Shown in pieces: positions 7,226-15,826 of a DNA stretch of 64,000 bases. The notes under the pieces are model-generated. The model did not search any database. It was not told the DNA's origin and saw nothing but the letters and a program-made list of their open reading frames with translations. The position numbers and the translations under genes were made by a program. The DNA lies in NCBI GenBank assembly GCA_900314995.1, contig OMXK01000006.1, forward strand, positions 1-64,000, given 5' to 3'. This DNA is from an uncultured Prevotella sp. GTDB taxonomy: Bacteria; Bacteroidota; Bacteroidia; Bacteroidales; Bacteroidaceae. Position 1 is the stretch's first letter. Every line of letters begins with the position of its first letter.

Positions 7226-10200
7226 ATGAAATTCTGGCTATTCATACTATCAACCATTCTCTTTTCAGCATGCTCACATCTGGATAGGCAGACGGTGGAC
7301 AAGCTGAATTCCCTTTCTTATGCCTATCATTACAAAGACATCGACAGTACGAAGCACTTTGCCCGGCAGGCGTATGACCTGTCGGCAGATTATCATGCGG
7401 GTAGGGCAGAGGCACTCAACAATCTGGCTTTCGTACATATCGTGAAGATGGAGTACGACGAAGCCGAACGTCTGCTCGACGAGGTGACGGAGATCACCGA
7501 CAACCAGATACAGATCTTCATAGCCTATATCCAGCAGATGCGTCTCTGTCAGCGACGTTCCAGCAATCGCGAGTTCCATGAATACCGCGAGCTGGCTGAC
7601 CGTGCGATGCACAGAATCAACGAGGAGCGCGGACAACTGTCGTCAGAAGAACTGCGGCGACTGCTCTATGCCGAAACGGAATATGCCATCGTGAACTCCA
7701 CCTATTATTATTATGTCGGACTGGAACGCCAATCGATAGAAGCTTTGCAGGCGATAGATCCCAATGAGGTACAGCGGGATACAGCCCAATTCCTGAACTA
7801 TCTCTACAACATCGGTGCAGGCGGTATCATCACCGAAGGAACCCAACAGTCGATCAACCAGCAGGAGTTTGACCATCTGATGCGCTGTTTCCTGTTGGCC
7901 CGACAAGGGAACTATCCCTATTTTGCCGCCAACGCACTCGAAGCACTTTCGGAGCATCTGATGGATCCTGAGGCGCGCGACCAACTGATCGCAGACAACA
8001 TGCCCGCCATGAAGTTTATCAACCCAGAGAATGTGGGTGACGATATGCTGGCAGGTTGGCTGGCGGAGAACTCGCTGTTTCTCTTTGAGGAATACGGCGA
8101 CGTGTATCAGATAGCAGGCGCCTACCGCACGCTGGCTTCGTGCTATCGTCAGATAGGCGACTATGAATCGGCGCTCTATAATCTGGAACAGGCCCTCTCG
8201 GACTCCATCATCAATCAGGCGCCTGACCTCGTGGCCAGTATCCGTGAACAGTTGAGTGTATCCTATGCCGCCATCGACGACAAGCAGCAGAGCGACTATA
8301 ACCGCAATCTGTATCTCGACTTGCAGGAGACGACCCGTCAGGACCGTCAGTTAGAGGCTCGTGCGAGCCAATACGAGAAGACCGCCGAGCAGCTGAACAT
8401 CATGCTGGCAGCTGTGGTGGCGGCGATTGTCCTGCTGACGTTCTTCCTGTGGCTGTTCAACCACATGAACAAGAAGCACGAGCAGGTGGATGTGACCGAC
8501 GATCTGCTGGATCAGAAGCGCGAGGAACTCGCCGCCGTCCAACTACGGCTGGAGAACAGCGAGCGCCGCAGTCTGGAGCAGCGGGCGAAGATATCGCTGG
8601 TCAATGCCATTACGCCGTTTATCGACCGCATCATCCATGAGGTGAAACGCGTGAACCAGCAAGACGTATCAGAGGAATTCAGGGAGTCAAGCATCGCGTA
8701 TATCCGTGAACTGACCAATCAGATAGAAGACTACAATGAGGTACTGACCCACTGGATACAGCTCCGCCAGGGAGAACTGAGCCTGAAGATAGAGAGTTTC
8801 CCGCTGCAGGAGCTCTTCGATATCATCGGGAAAAGCAGGACGGCTTTCCAGATGAAGGGCATTGAATTGCAGGTGGATCCCACAGATGCGATTCTGAAGG
8901 CAGACCGAGTACTGACACTCTTCATGCTGAACACGATGGCCGATAATGCCCGCAAGTTTACTGACAGAGGGGGCAGCATCCATATCTCAGCCACTCAGGC
9001 GACTGACTATGTAGAGATAGCCGTAGAGGATACAGGACAAGGGATGACCGAAGAACAGCTTGGCAACCTCTTCAACAATAAGATTGTGGAAGGTCACGGA
9101 TTCGGCCTGCGCAACTGCAAAGGTATCATCGAGAAATACCGCAAGATCAGTCAGATATTCTCCGTATGTTCGATATCGGCCACGAGTGCTTTGGGGAAGG
9201 GAACAAAACTGATGTTCCGTCTGCCCAAGGGCGCCCTCCGTCTGATACTGCTCCTCTTCACACTTCACGCTGCCTGCATCCCCTCGTCGGCAAGCGGCCA
9301 GAAACAAGGTACGCGCATCACGCAAGAAGCCGACAATCTGACGATGGCAAATGCCTATGCGGATTCAGCCTATTTCTCGAATATCAACGGCACTTACGAG
9401 CGCACGCTGCAGTTTGCCGATTCCTGTCGACACTATCTGAATGCGCATTATCTCACGCTTCGTCCTCAGGGCCGTCATCAGATGCGGGCGATGGGCGATC
9501 CCTCGCTGATAGCACCAGAGATCCAATGGTATCATGACAGCTTGAAGACCGACTACCACGCGATTCTCGGCATCCGCAACGAGAGTGCGGTAGCGGCTTT
9601 GGCCCTGCATGAGTGGCAGCTCTATGCCTACAATAACCGTATCTATACCCAGCTGTTCAAAGAGATGTCGGCAGACAACTCGCTTGGTGACTATTGCAGG
9701 GCGATGCAGCAGTCGCAGACGAACAAGACCATCGCCGTCATCCTGCTCATCCTGCTGCTGGTATCGATTATCCCCGCATACTATCTGCTCTACTACCGTC
9801 ATCGCCTGTATGACCGTTTCCTACGGGATCAGCAACGACAAACCGATCTGGAACTGCTGGATGACGATGTGCGCAGAACAGAGCTGGAGAACAACAACCT
9901 GCATGTGACGAATGCGGTGCTCGACAACTGTCTTTCGACGCTGAAACACGAGACAATGTATTACCCCAGCCGTATCCGACAGTTGCTCGATGCCGGAGAG
10001 GTGGATTCGGTGGAAGAAGTGGCCGACTATTATCGCGAGATCTACGGTATCCTGAGTCTGCAGGCCATTCATCAGATCAAGCATACCCGCCTCCATCTGC
10101 AGCCACAGGCACATGAGATACTAGGCGATGGCAATATGATGCGCTATCTCTTTGAGATCCTGAAGAAGCAGAGCGGACAGAAGCGGCTCGACATCAGCTA

Positions 10201-10447
10201 CAGCCAGAAGGAGGATCGCTATGTGGAACTCAGCATTCCGATGCCCGCCCTGAAACTCTCCGAGAAGGAAGCGCAGAATCTGTTCACCCCCTCAAAGGCA
10301 CATCTGCCATACCTGCTCTGCCGCCAGATTATCAGGGATCACGCAGAGGCTACGAATCGTCACGGATGTGGCATCTATGCGACAATTATTGATGGAACAA
10401 CAAATATGATTATAACATTACCAAGCGTATGGAAAACTTCAAAGTAA
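7226..10447 (+). CDS. Tandem membrane sensor histidine kinase / pseudokinase (DUF5112-DUF5113 type)
   Basis: A 1073-residue protein with two sensor halves. Half 1: a lipobox ending LFSAC at Cys16, a long helical TPR-like sensor region (about 30-380), a membrane segment near 390-412, a coiled coil, a candidate phospho-acceptor His near 471 (IIHEVKR), then a histidine-kinase ATPase with N box NTMADNARKF (about 569), G1 DTGQGM and G2 GHGFGLRNCKG. Half 2: a signal-like hydrophobic segment near 671-690, a presumed periplasmic domain, a membrane segment near 834-857, and an H-box-like LKHETMYYPSR near 905, but no recognisable N, G1 or G2 boxes. It overlaps the response regulator by 19 bases. The signal is unknown. 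Confidence 0.8.
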   Translation: MKFWLFILSTILFSACSHLDRQTVDKLNSLSYAYHYKDIDSTKHFARQAYDLSADYHAGRAEALNNLAFVHIVKMEYDEAERLLDEVTEITDNQIQIFIAYIQQMRLCQRRSSNREFHEYRELADRAMHRINEERGQLSSEELRRLLYAETEYAIVNSTYYYYVGLERQSIEALQAIDPNEVQRDTAQFLNYLYNIGAGGIITEGTQQSINQQEFDHLMRCFLLARQGNYPYFAANALEALSEHLMDPEARDQLIADNMPAMKFINPENVGDDMLAGWLAENSLFLFEEYGDVYQIAGAYRTLASCYRQIGDYESALYNLEQALSDSIINQAPDLVASIREQLSVSYAAIDDKQQSDYNRNLYLDLQETTRQDRQLEARASQYEKTAEQLNIMLAAVVAAIVLLTFFLWLFNHMNKKHEQVDVTDDLLDQKREELAAVQLRLENSERRSLEQRAKISLVNAITPFIDRIIHEVKRVNQQDVSEEFRESSIAYIRELTNQIEDYNEVLTHWIQLRQGELSLKIESFPLQELFDIIGKSRTAFQMKGIELQVDPTDAILKADRVLTLFMLNTMADNARKFTDRGGSIHISATQATDYVEIAVEDTGQGMTEEQLGNLFNNKIVEGHGFGLRNCKGIIEKYRKISQIFSVCSISATSALGKGTKLMFRLPKGALRLILLLFTLHAACIPSSASGQKQGTRITQEADNLTMANAYADSAYFSNINGTYERTLQFADSCRHYLNAHYLTLRPQGRHQMRAMGDPSLIAPEIQWYHDSLKTDYHAILGIRNESAVAALALHEWQLYAYNNRIYTQLFKEMSADNSLGDYCRAMQQSQTNKTIAVILLILLLVSIIPAYYLLYYRHRLYDRFLRDQQRQTDLELLDDDVRRTELENNNLHVTNAVLDNCLSTLKHETMYYPSRIRQLLDAGEVDSVEEVADYYREIYGILSLQAIHQIKHTRLHLQPQAHEILGDGNMMRYLFEILKKQSGQKRLDISYSQKEDRYVELSIPMPALKLSEKEAQNLFTPSKAHLPYLLCRQIIRDHAEATNRHGCGIYATIIDGTTNMIITLPSVWKTSK

Positions 10448-11148
10448 TCATCGTAGAGGACGTGCCCCTGGAGTTGAAAGGCACGCAGGGTATTATCCGC
10501 AACGATATCCCTGAGGCCGAAATCATCGGAACGGCGGAGAACGAGCCTGCCTATTGGCGACTGTTGAAGCAGCAGAAGCCTGATCTCGTGCTGCTCGATC
10601 TCGGACTTGGCGGCTCTACCACCGTCGGTGTTGAGATCTGCCGTCATACCAAGGAACTGCATCCCGACGTGAAAGTGCTTATCTTTACGGGTGAGATCCT
10701 CAATGAGAAACTGTGGGTGGATGTGCTCGATGCTGGTGCCGACGGCATCATCCTGAAGACAGGCGAACTGCTCACTCGTCGCGATGTGTCTGCCGTGATG
10801 GATGGCAAACAGCTGGTGTTCAACGAACCGATCCTCGAGAAGATTGTCGAGCGCTTCAAGGCTGCCGTGAGCGGTCAGCTCGTGAAGCAGGAGGCACTCG
10901 TGAACTACGAGATCGACGAGTACGACGAGCGTTTCCTCCGTCATCTGGCGCTGGGCTATACCAAGGAGCAGATTACGAACCTGCGTGGGATGCCATTTGG
11001 CGTGAAGAGTCTGGAGAAGCGCCAGAACGAACTGATTCAGAAACTGTTCCCAGAAGGCAGTTCAGGCATCAATGCCACGCGCCTCGTCGTGCGTGCCTTG
11101 GAACTGCGTATCCTCGATATCGATAATTTGGAACCCGACGATGAATAG
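10429..11148 (+). CDS. Response regulator, partner of the tandem kinase
   Basis: A 239-residue protein. Residues 1-125 form a receiver domain: acidic pair in IIVEDVPLE, phospho-acceptor Asp in LVLLDLGLGG, the switch Thr in LIFTGEIL and the conserved Lys in IILKTGEL. The C-terminal 70 residues (LALGYTKEQITNLRGMPFG and following) resemble a LuxR-type helix-turn-helix but are divergent. The gene overlaps the kinase end by 19 bases and the next membrane gene by 8, so all three are probably translated together. It likely acts as a DNA-binding output, with unknown targets. Confidence 0.85.
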   Translation: MENFKVIIVEDVPLELKGTQGIIRNDIPEAEIIGTAENEPAYWRLLKQQKPDLVLLDLGLGGSTTVGVEICRHTKELHPDVKVLIFTGEILNEKLWVDVLDAGADGIILKTGELLTRRDVSAVMDGKQLVFNEPILEKIVERFKAAVSGQLVKQEALVNYEIDEYDERFLRHLALGYTKEQITNLRGMPFGVKSLEKRQNELIQKLFPEGSSGINATRLVVRALELRILDIDNLEPDDE

Positions 11149-11755
11149 AAGAATCCAAGTGCTGGGGACGCTCTGTTTCTCGCTCATCATAGCCGAAGTG
11201 CTCCTTGTCATCATCTCATGGCTGCTCTCAGCCACGATGATGGAAGGGGTGCGTTCGCTGCTGTCGTCGGAGGGCATCCGCTGGTTCTTCGGATCATTCA
11301 CCGCCATTGTCGCCTCTCCCTTGCTGGTGTGGCTGATTCTTGTATTGTCAGCCCTTGGGTGTCTGCAGAAGAGTGGGGTAGCCACCGTGTTCAGTTCCCG
11401 TAGGGAGAAGACGAATCCCTATAACTATCGGGCGCGTCTGGCATTGGGTGTCGCCATCGTGTTCCTGCTGATCTATGTGGTGATTATCGCCTTGCTGACG
11501 CTCTCGCCTCACGCGATACTGCTATCGGCCACAGGCGACCTTTTCCCGTCTGCTTTCAGCAGAAGCCTGATACCCATCATTGCCTTCGGTGTCGTGCTGT
11601 TCTCAATTGCTTTCGGCATGATGTCCGGCCGTCTGAAGACGCATGCAGACATCCTTCAGGCATTATCCTTCGGCATCGCAAAAGGAGCACCATTGCTGGT
11701 ACTCCTTCTGTTGCTCTTGCAGTTCTACGCGTCGTTGCGCTTCGTCTTTACTTGA
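11141..11755 (+). CDS. Small AbgT-like integral membrane protein
   Basis: A 204-residue protein with about five membrane segments. The stretch VRSLLSSEGIRWFFGSFT followed by a hydrophobic segment ending in LGCLQKSG resembles the part of AbgT (aminobenzoyl-glutamate transporter) proteins that precedes GVAExSG, but AbgT proteins are about 500 residues, so this is less than half a transporter. The ATG at 11141 overlaps the response-regulator stop by 8 bases and fits translational coupling; an upstream in-frame start is unlikely. Its 3' end overlaps the convergent GH5 gene by 8 bases. It may be an accessory of the two-component system; transport activity is doubtful. Confidence 0.75.
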   Translation: MNRRIQVLGTLCFSLIIAEVLLVIISWLLSATMMEGVRSLLSSEGIRWFFGSFTAIVASPLLVWLILVLSALGCLQKSGVATVFSSRREKTNPYNYRARLALGVAIVFLLIYVVIIALLTLSPHAILLSATGDLFPSAFSRSLIPIIAFGVVLFSIAFGMMSGRLKTHADILQALSFGIAKGAPLLVLLLLLLQFYASLRFVFT

Positions 11756-13472
11756 CGATGTATTTCTTGCCGTTCTTGATGTAGACGCCCTTCTTCGTGC
11801 TCTTTACCTGCTGGCCCGCGAGATTGTAGACGGGGCTGTTGTCGTCAGTATTGGTGAACACTGAGCGGATGCCTGTAGGATCAGCCAGGACGACCTTCTT
11901 CAGGCGGACACCATGACCTTGGATATTCATGCCTTTCTCCTTCAGCGTGTTATAGACATCCTCTGAGAAGGTGATGATCGACTCACCGTCTTCGCCGTTA
12001 CCGATGGGATGCACGTTAGATGGTGTGTACTCTTTCTCGTAAGTGATGCCGTCGATAATGAATGAGGGATTCTCCTTCCAGTCGCCATAGAAGAACTGGA
12101 TCATGTTGTAGTCAGAGAAGTCGAGCGTGTAGTCAAGAATCAGTCTGACGTCCTTGGAGTAGCCTGAGAACTCGGTATTCGCAATTGGCAGTTGCAGACC
12201 GTTGCCCCAATCCATCATCTCGTCGCCTTCCCAGATCACGTCACCGCCATCGATAGTCTCACCGCCATCTTCGCCGCCGCCTTCGGACTCATGATACTCG
12301 ATGCCTGCACCTTCGCAGAGACCCTTCAGAAAATACTCATTGCCAACGGTAGCCGTTGTGCCGGAACGTCTGAAGAGACCGAATTTCTCATTGCCGTTTC
12401 CGAAACCGTTGTTGTCCCAGAGGAAAGCGGCAAATCCGCGTTCACGCGCATGACCAAGCGTGGTCTTCAGGTAATACGACATGTTTTCCTGCTGTGTCTC
12501 CTTATCCTCAGCCGTGAAGTGGTTGGTCACACCAAACTCACCCATCACGACGCCCAGACCTTCATCCCACCACTTCTTGCGGATGCGCTCGAAGAGGTTC
12601 TCCTGAGTCTTCTCGTTATCTGAAGGCACCTTCATGCCCTGAGCTTCGGCCTTTGCCTTGTAGGCCTCGCCCCAGTAATAATAGTTCTGCGAGGCGTTGT
12701 CAGAGAGCAGGCCGTAACCGTAAGGATCGTAATAGTGATATTCCACGCAGAGACGCTTTTCGGCGGGATCTTCCGGAATCACGAAACCGCTCAGACCGTG
12801 ATAGGGACTGCAGGCATAGGTCTGCACCACCAGCACGCGGTAGTAGTTCTTGCCGCCGGTAGCACGAACCGCATCTACGAAGGTCTGGTTGTAGCTATTC
12901 TGCACTTCCTGGTTCTCCTTGGTGGGGTTCGCCCAGTTGATGGTTGTCTCGTTGGTTCCCGCAAAGGCGAGTTTGCAGCCATAGTCGCGGAAATAGGTGG
13001 CTACATTAGTCCACAGGGCTGCCAACTTCTGGTTGTTCTCCTCCTGTTTGTCGTAAGTGGGATGGCGGTCGTACCATTCCTCGTGGTGATCATTAATCAC
13101 GACGAACATATCCTCGTCGAGACACCAGTCCACGATCTCCTGCACCCGCTTCAGCCACGCCTCGTCGATGGTCATCGTCGCGGCGTCTGCCAGATGGTCT
13201 GCCCAACGGATAGGGATACGGATGCCGTTGAAGCCGGCTTCCCTGACGGCGTGGATCATCTCCTTCGTCGTCTCGGGATTGCCCCAGCTGGTCTCCGTAT
13301 TGGGGCATTCGAGTGAGTTGCCGAGATTCCATCCCATCACCACACCTTTGGTCCATTCCTGGGCTGTCATCTCCATGCCGGTAGCATCAGGATCGACAGC
13401 CGTTGTCTGTGCTTGTACACTGCTGCCTGACAGCATGAGTACACTGAGTAAAAGCAAGTTCTTAATCTTCAT
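11748..13472 (-). CDS. Secreted GH5 endoglucanase (cellulase/hemicellulase)
   Basis: A 574-residue secreted glycoside hydrolase. Residues 1-22 are a signal peptide (MKIKNLLLLS to VQAQ). Residues 30-400 form a GH5 barrel: GWNLGNSLE, IRIPIRW, NDHHEEW, acid/base Glu175 in FAGTNET and nucleophile Glu312 in VVMGEFGVT. In most GH5 enzymes the acid/base motif is NEP; here it is NET. A second beta-rich domain follows from about 420, and the C-terminus (VYNLAGQQVKSTKKGVYI, then NGKKYIVK) is a tail common on secreted Prevotella proteins. The ATG at 13472 gives the signal peptide. It cleaves beta-1,4-glucans or related hemicellulose outside the cell. Confidence 0.9.
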   Translation of the reverse strand: MKIKNLLLLSVLMLSGSSVQAQTTAVDPDATGMEMTAQEWTKGVVMGWNLGNSLECPNTETSWGNPETTKEMIHAVREAGFNGIRIPIRWADHLADAATMTIDEAWLKRVQEIVDWCLDEDMFVVINDHHEEWYDRHPTYDKQEENNQKLAALWTNVATYFRDYGCKLAFAGTNETTINWANPTKENQEVQNSYNQTFVDAVRATGGKNYYRVLVVQTYACSPYHGLSGFVIPEDPAEKRLCVEYHYYDPYGYGLLSDNASQNYYYWGEAYKAKAEAQGMKVPSDNEKTQENLFERIRKKWWDEGLGVVMGEFGVTNHFTAEDKETQQENMSYYLKTTLGHARERGFAAFLWDNNGFGNGNEKFGLFRRSGTTATVGNEYFLKGLCEGAGIEYHESEGGGEDGGETIDGGDVIWEGDEMMDWGNGLQLPIANTEFSGYSKDVRLILDYTLDFSDYNMIQFFYGDWKENPSFIIDGITYEKEYTPSNVHPIGNGEDGESIITFSEDVYNTLKEKGMNIQGHGVRLKKVVLADPTGIRSVFTNTDDNSPVYNLAGQQVKSTKKGVYIKNGKKYIVK

Positions 13473-13559
13473 ATTAGTCGTATAATTGATAATCGTGCTG
13501 CAAATATACGTCTTTTTTTTCACTAAGCCATCATATTTGGCAAATATCTCCATAAAGTT

Positions 13560-13590
13560 TTTGCGAATCGGAAGAATTTGCGTAATTTTG
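13560..13590 (+). promoter_or_regulatory. Predicted promoter of the DUF1015 gene
   Basis: TTTG (13560-13563), 19 bases, TAATTTTG (13583-13590). It places transcription start near 13597 and excludes the in-frame ATG at 13578. Confidence 0.7.
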
Positions 13591-13631
13591 CACCACTAAA
13601 TCCGAATAATTATCAAACATCATCAACAAAT

Positions 13632-14879
13632 ATGGCAATAATCAAACCATTCAAAGGTATTCGTCCGCCAAAGGATTTGGTGGAGAAAGTGGAGAGTCGT
13701 CCTTACGATGTACTCGATTCTGAAGAGGCTAGGGCAGAGGCTGGTGACAACGAGATGAGCCTCTATCACATCATCAAGCCTGAGATCGATTTCCCTGTCG
13801 GCACGTCGGAGTATGACCCCAGGGTGTATGAGAAGGCTGCAGAGAACTTCCAGAAGTTCCAGGATAAGGGCTGGCTCGTCCAGGATGCGCGTGAACATTA
13901 TTATATTTATGCTCAGACGATGAACGGCAAGACGCAGTACGGTCTTGTGGTCTGCGCCCATACCGACGACTATATGGCTGGTCGCATCAAGAAGCACGAG
14001 CTGACACGCCGCGACAAGGAAGAGGATCGCATGAAGCATGTCCGCGTGAACAATGCCAACATCGAACCCGTCTTCTTCGCTTATCCCGACAACGCCGTAC
14101 TCAATGAGCTCATCATGCGCTATGCCGCCACCGAGCCCGAGTACGACTTCATCGCGCCCATCGACGGTTTCCGCCATCAGTTCTGGATCATCAACGACGA
14201 CAAGGACATGCAGACCATTACCGACGAGTTTGCCAAGATGCCTTCACTCTATATCGCCGACGGTCACCACCGCTCGGCAGCTGCCGCCCTCGTGGGCGCT
14301 GAAAAGCAGAAGCAGAACCCCAACCACAAAGGCACCGAGGAGTACAACTACTTCATGGCCGTTTGCTTCCAGGCATCCCAACTCACCATCCTCGACTACA
14401 ACCGCGTGGTGAAGGATCTCAACGGCATGTCGTCGGAAGAGTTCCTCGCTGCCCTGCAGGTGAACTTCGAGGTGATTGACAAGGGCACCGAGATCTATAA
14501 GCCTCAGCAGCTCCATGAGTTCTCGCTCTATCTCGACCAGCACTGGTACAGCCTGAAGGCCAAGGAGGGAACCTACGACAATAACGATCCCATCGGTGTG
14601 CTCGATGTCGATATCTCCAGCCGTCTGATACTCGACGAGATCCTGAATATCGGCGATCTCCGTTCTTCACAACGCATAGATTTTGTAGGCGGCCTTCGTG
14701 GTCTTGGCGAGTTGAAGCGTCGAGTTGACTCTGGGGAGATGCGTGCTGCGCTGGCACTCTATCCCGTTTCCATGCAGCAGATTATGGACATTGCCGACTC
14801 TGGCAAGATCATGCCGCCGAAGGCTACATGGTTTGAACCCAAACTGCGCTCTGGTCTTGTTATTCACAAATTAAGTTAA
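13632..14879 (+). CDS. DUF1015 family protein
   Basis: A 415-residue cytoplasmic protein of the DUF1015 family (often found beside serine biosynthesis genes, here without serA/serC in view). Family blocks visible are IKPFKGIRPPKDL at the N-terminus, RPYDVLDSEEAR, YIYAQTMNGKTQYGLV, YIADGHHRSAAA near residue 220, and PPKATWFEPKLRSGLVIHKL at the end. The histidine-rich ADGHHR motif suggests a catalytic or metal site, but no reaction is established as far as I know. The start at 13632 is set by the promoter. The TSCPD gene follows 4 bases after the stop. Confidence 0.88.
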   Translation: MAIIKPFKGIRPPKDLVEKVESRPYDVLDSEEARAEAGDNEMSLYHIIKPEIDFPVGTSEYDPRVYEKAAENFQKFQDKGWLVQDAREHYYIYAQTMNGKTQYGLVVCAHTDDYMAGRIKKHELTRRDKEEDRMKHVRVNNANIEPVFFAYPDNAVLNELIMRYAATEPEYDFIAPIDGFRHQFWIINDDKDMQTITDEFAKMPSLYIADGHHRSAAAALVGAEKQKQNPNHKGTEEYNYFMAVCFQASQLTILDYNRVVKDLNGMSSEEFLAALQVNFEVIDKGTEIYKPQQLHEFSLYLDQHWYSLKAKEGTYDNNDPIGVLDVDISSRLILDEILNIGDLRSSQRIDFVGGLRGLGELKRRVDSGEMRAALALYPVSMQQIMDIADSGKIMPPKATWFEPKLRSGLVIHKLS

Positions 14880-14883
14880 GGCG

Positions 14884-15153
14884 ATGAAGACGAAACATAT
14901 CCAATACGAGACTCACGGCACCTGCTCGAAACTGATTGACGTAACTGCCGACGAGAATGATGTCATCCAGCAGGTGTTCTTCCTTGGAGGCTGCAATGGC
15001 AACCTCCAGGGCATCAGCCAACTGGTACGCGGTCAGAAGATCGACGATGTAATCCCCAAGATCAACGGCATCCGCTGCGGTGCCAAGGGCACCTCCTGCC
15101 CCGACCAACTCTGCCGCGCCCTAGAACAGCTCAAAACCGCCCCGCTAGAGTAG
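14884..15153 (+). CDS. TSCPD domain protein (TIGR03905 family)
   Basis: An 89-residue protein whose C-terminal GTSCPDQLCRALEQ carries the TSCPD signature also found at the end of class II ribonucleotide reductases. It has five cysteines (GTCSK, GGCNGN, IRCGAKG, and the two of SCPDQLC), consistent with metal or Fe-S binding. The family is widespread in anaerobes and its function is not known. It begins 4 bases after the DUF1015 stop and is likely co-transcribed. Confidence 0.88.
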   Translation: MKTKHIQYETHGTCSKLIDVTADENDVIQQVFFLGGCNGNLQGISQLVRGQKIDDVIPKINGIRCGAKGTSCPDQLCRALEQLKTAPLE

Positions 15154-15163
15154 CTCCTTTTAA

Positions 15164-15826
15164 TCAAGGTTTGGGGTGAAATTCGAAATGCTGGTAGTCT
15201 TTCATGGTGTTCCAGGAGCCGCCCCAAATGAAACCATACTTTAGGAAGAGGCGATGGCACAGATCGCCTCTTTCTATTTTATAGCGGAACTTTTTATGAC
15301 GGTCAGCATAGGGTTTGCCATTTGCTGGCTCAACAATCTTGGTGCCATCCTTGCGATAGCGGATGTAAGGATTGTAGCGCGTGTTGATGTCGACGGCCAG
15401 ACCTCTGGCATGATAGGAAAGCTTGTTGCTGCCGGATATCTTGCGATAACAGAAACAGCTGGAGTTGTTGTCGCTCATCTGGCGTTCGTCATCGGCATCA
15501 TATTCATCAGGCAGACGCATCTTCTGAATAGGGTAGTGGTTGGCATATAACTCACGGAATATCGCAAGCAGTTTGTCGGCAATCAACTTGTTGCAGATGA
15601 GTTCACCCTGATGGGATTGCTCGTCATAGTCCCAATGCAAGACCTTGAGATAGCGCAGGTCGGATCGCTGGATATGGGGATTGACGTGATAACTCTTGCC
15701 TTGCATCTTCTGCCATACGGAATCGGGAATCTCCTGAGCCGTAAAATGCTCAGAAAGATTCTGGCCTTGCACACAAGGCGTGATGCAAAGCCAGAACAAT
15801 ATAATTGTCAGTTTGGGAAAATTCAT
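15164..15826 (-). CDS. Secreted M15-family D,D-/L,D-carboxypeptidase-like peptidase
   Basis: A 220-residue exported protein with a signal peptide ending about residue 21 (CVQGQ). The zinc motif SxHxxGxAxD is complete in SYHARGLAVDINTRY, and the third ligand lies in DYQHFEFHP at the C-terminus. M15 (VanY/VanX-type) enzymes trim D-Ala or L-Ala-D-Glu bonds of peptidoglycan peptides. The start codon shares one base with the stop of the PAP2 gene, indicating an operon in which this gene is second. It converges with the TSCPD gene ten bases away. Confidence 0.88.
   Translation of the reverse strand: MNFPKLTIILFWLCITPCVQGQNLSEHFTAQEIPDSVWQKMQGKSYHVNPHIQRSDLRYLKVLHWDYDEQSHQGELICNKLIADKLLAIFRELYANHYPIQKMRLPDEYDADDERQMSDNNSSCFCYRKISGSNKLSYHARGLAVDINTRYNPYIRYRKDGTKIVEPANGKPYADRHKKFRYKIERGDLCHRLFLKYGFIWGGSWNTMKDYQHFEFHPKP

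Noticed and set aside
9190-9330. Separate translation of the second kinase half
   Set aside because: The frame is continuous through the junction, no stop or promoter element is seen, and the response regulator overlaps only the final end.
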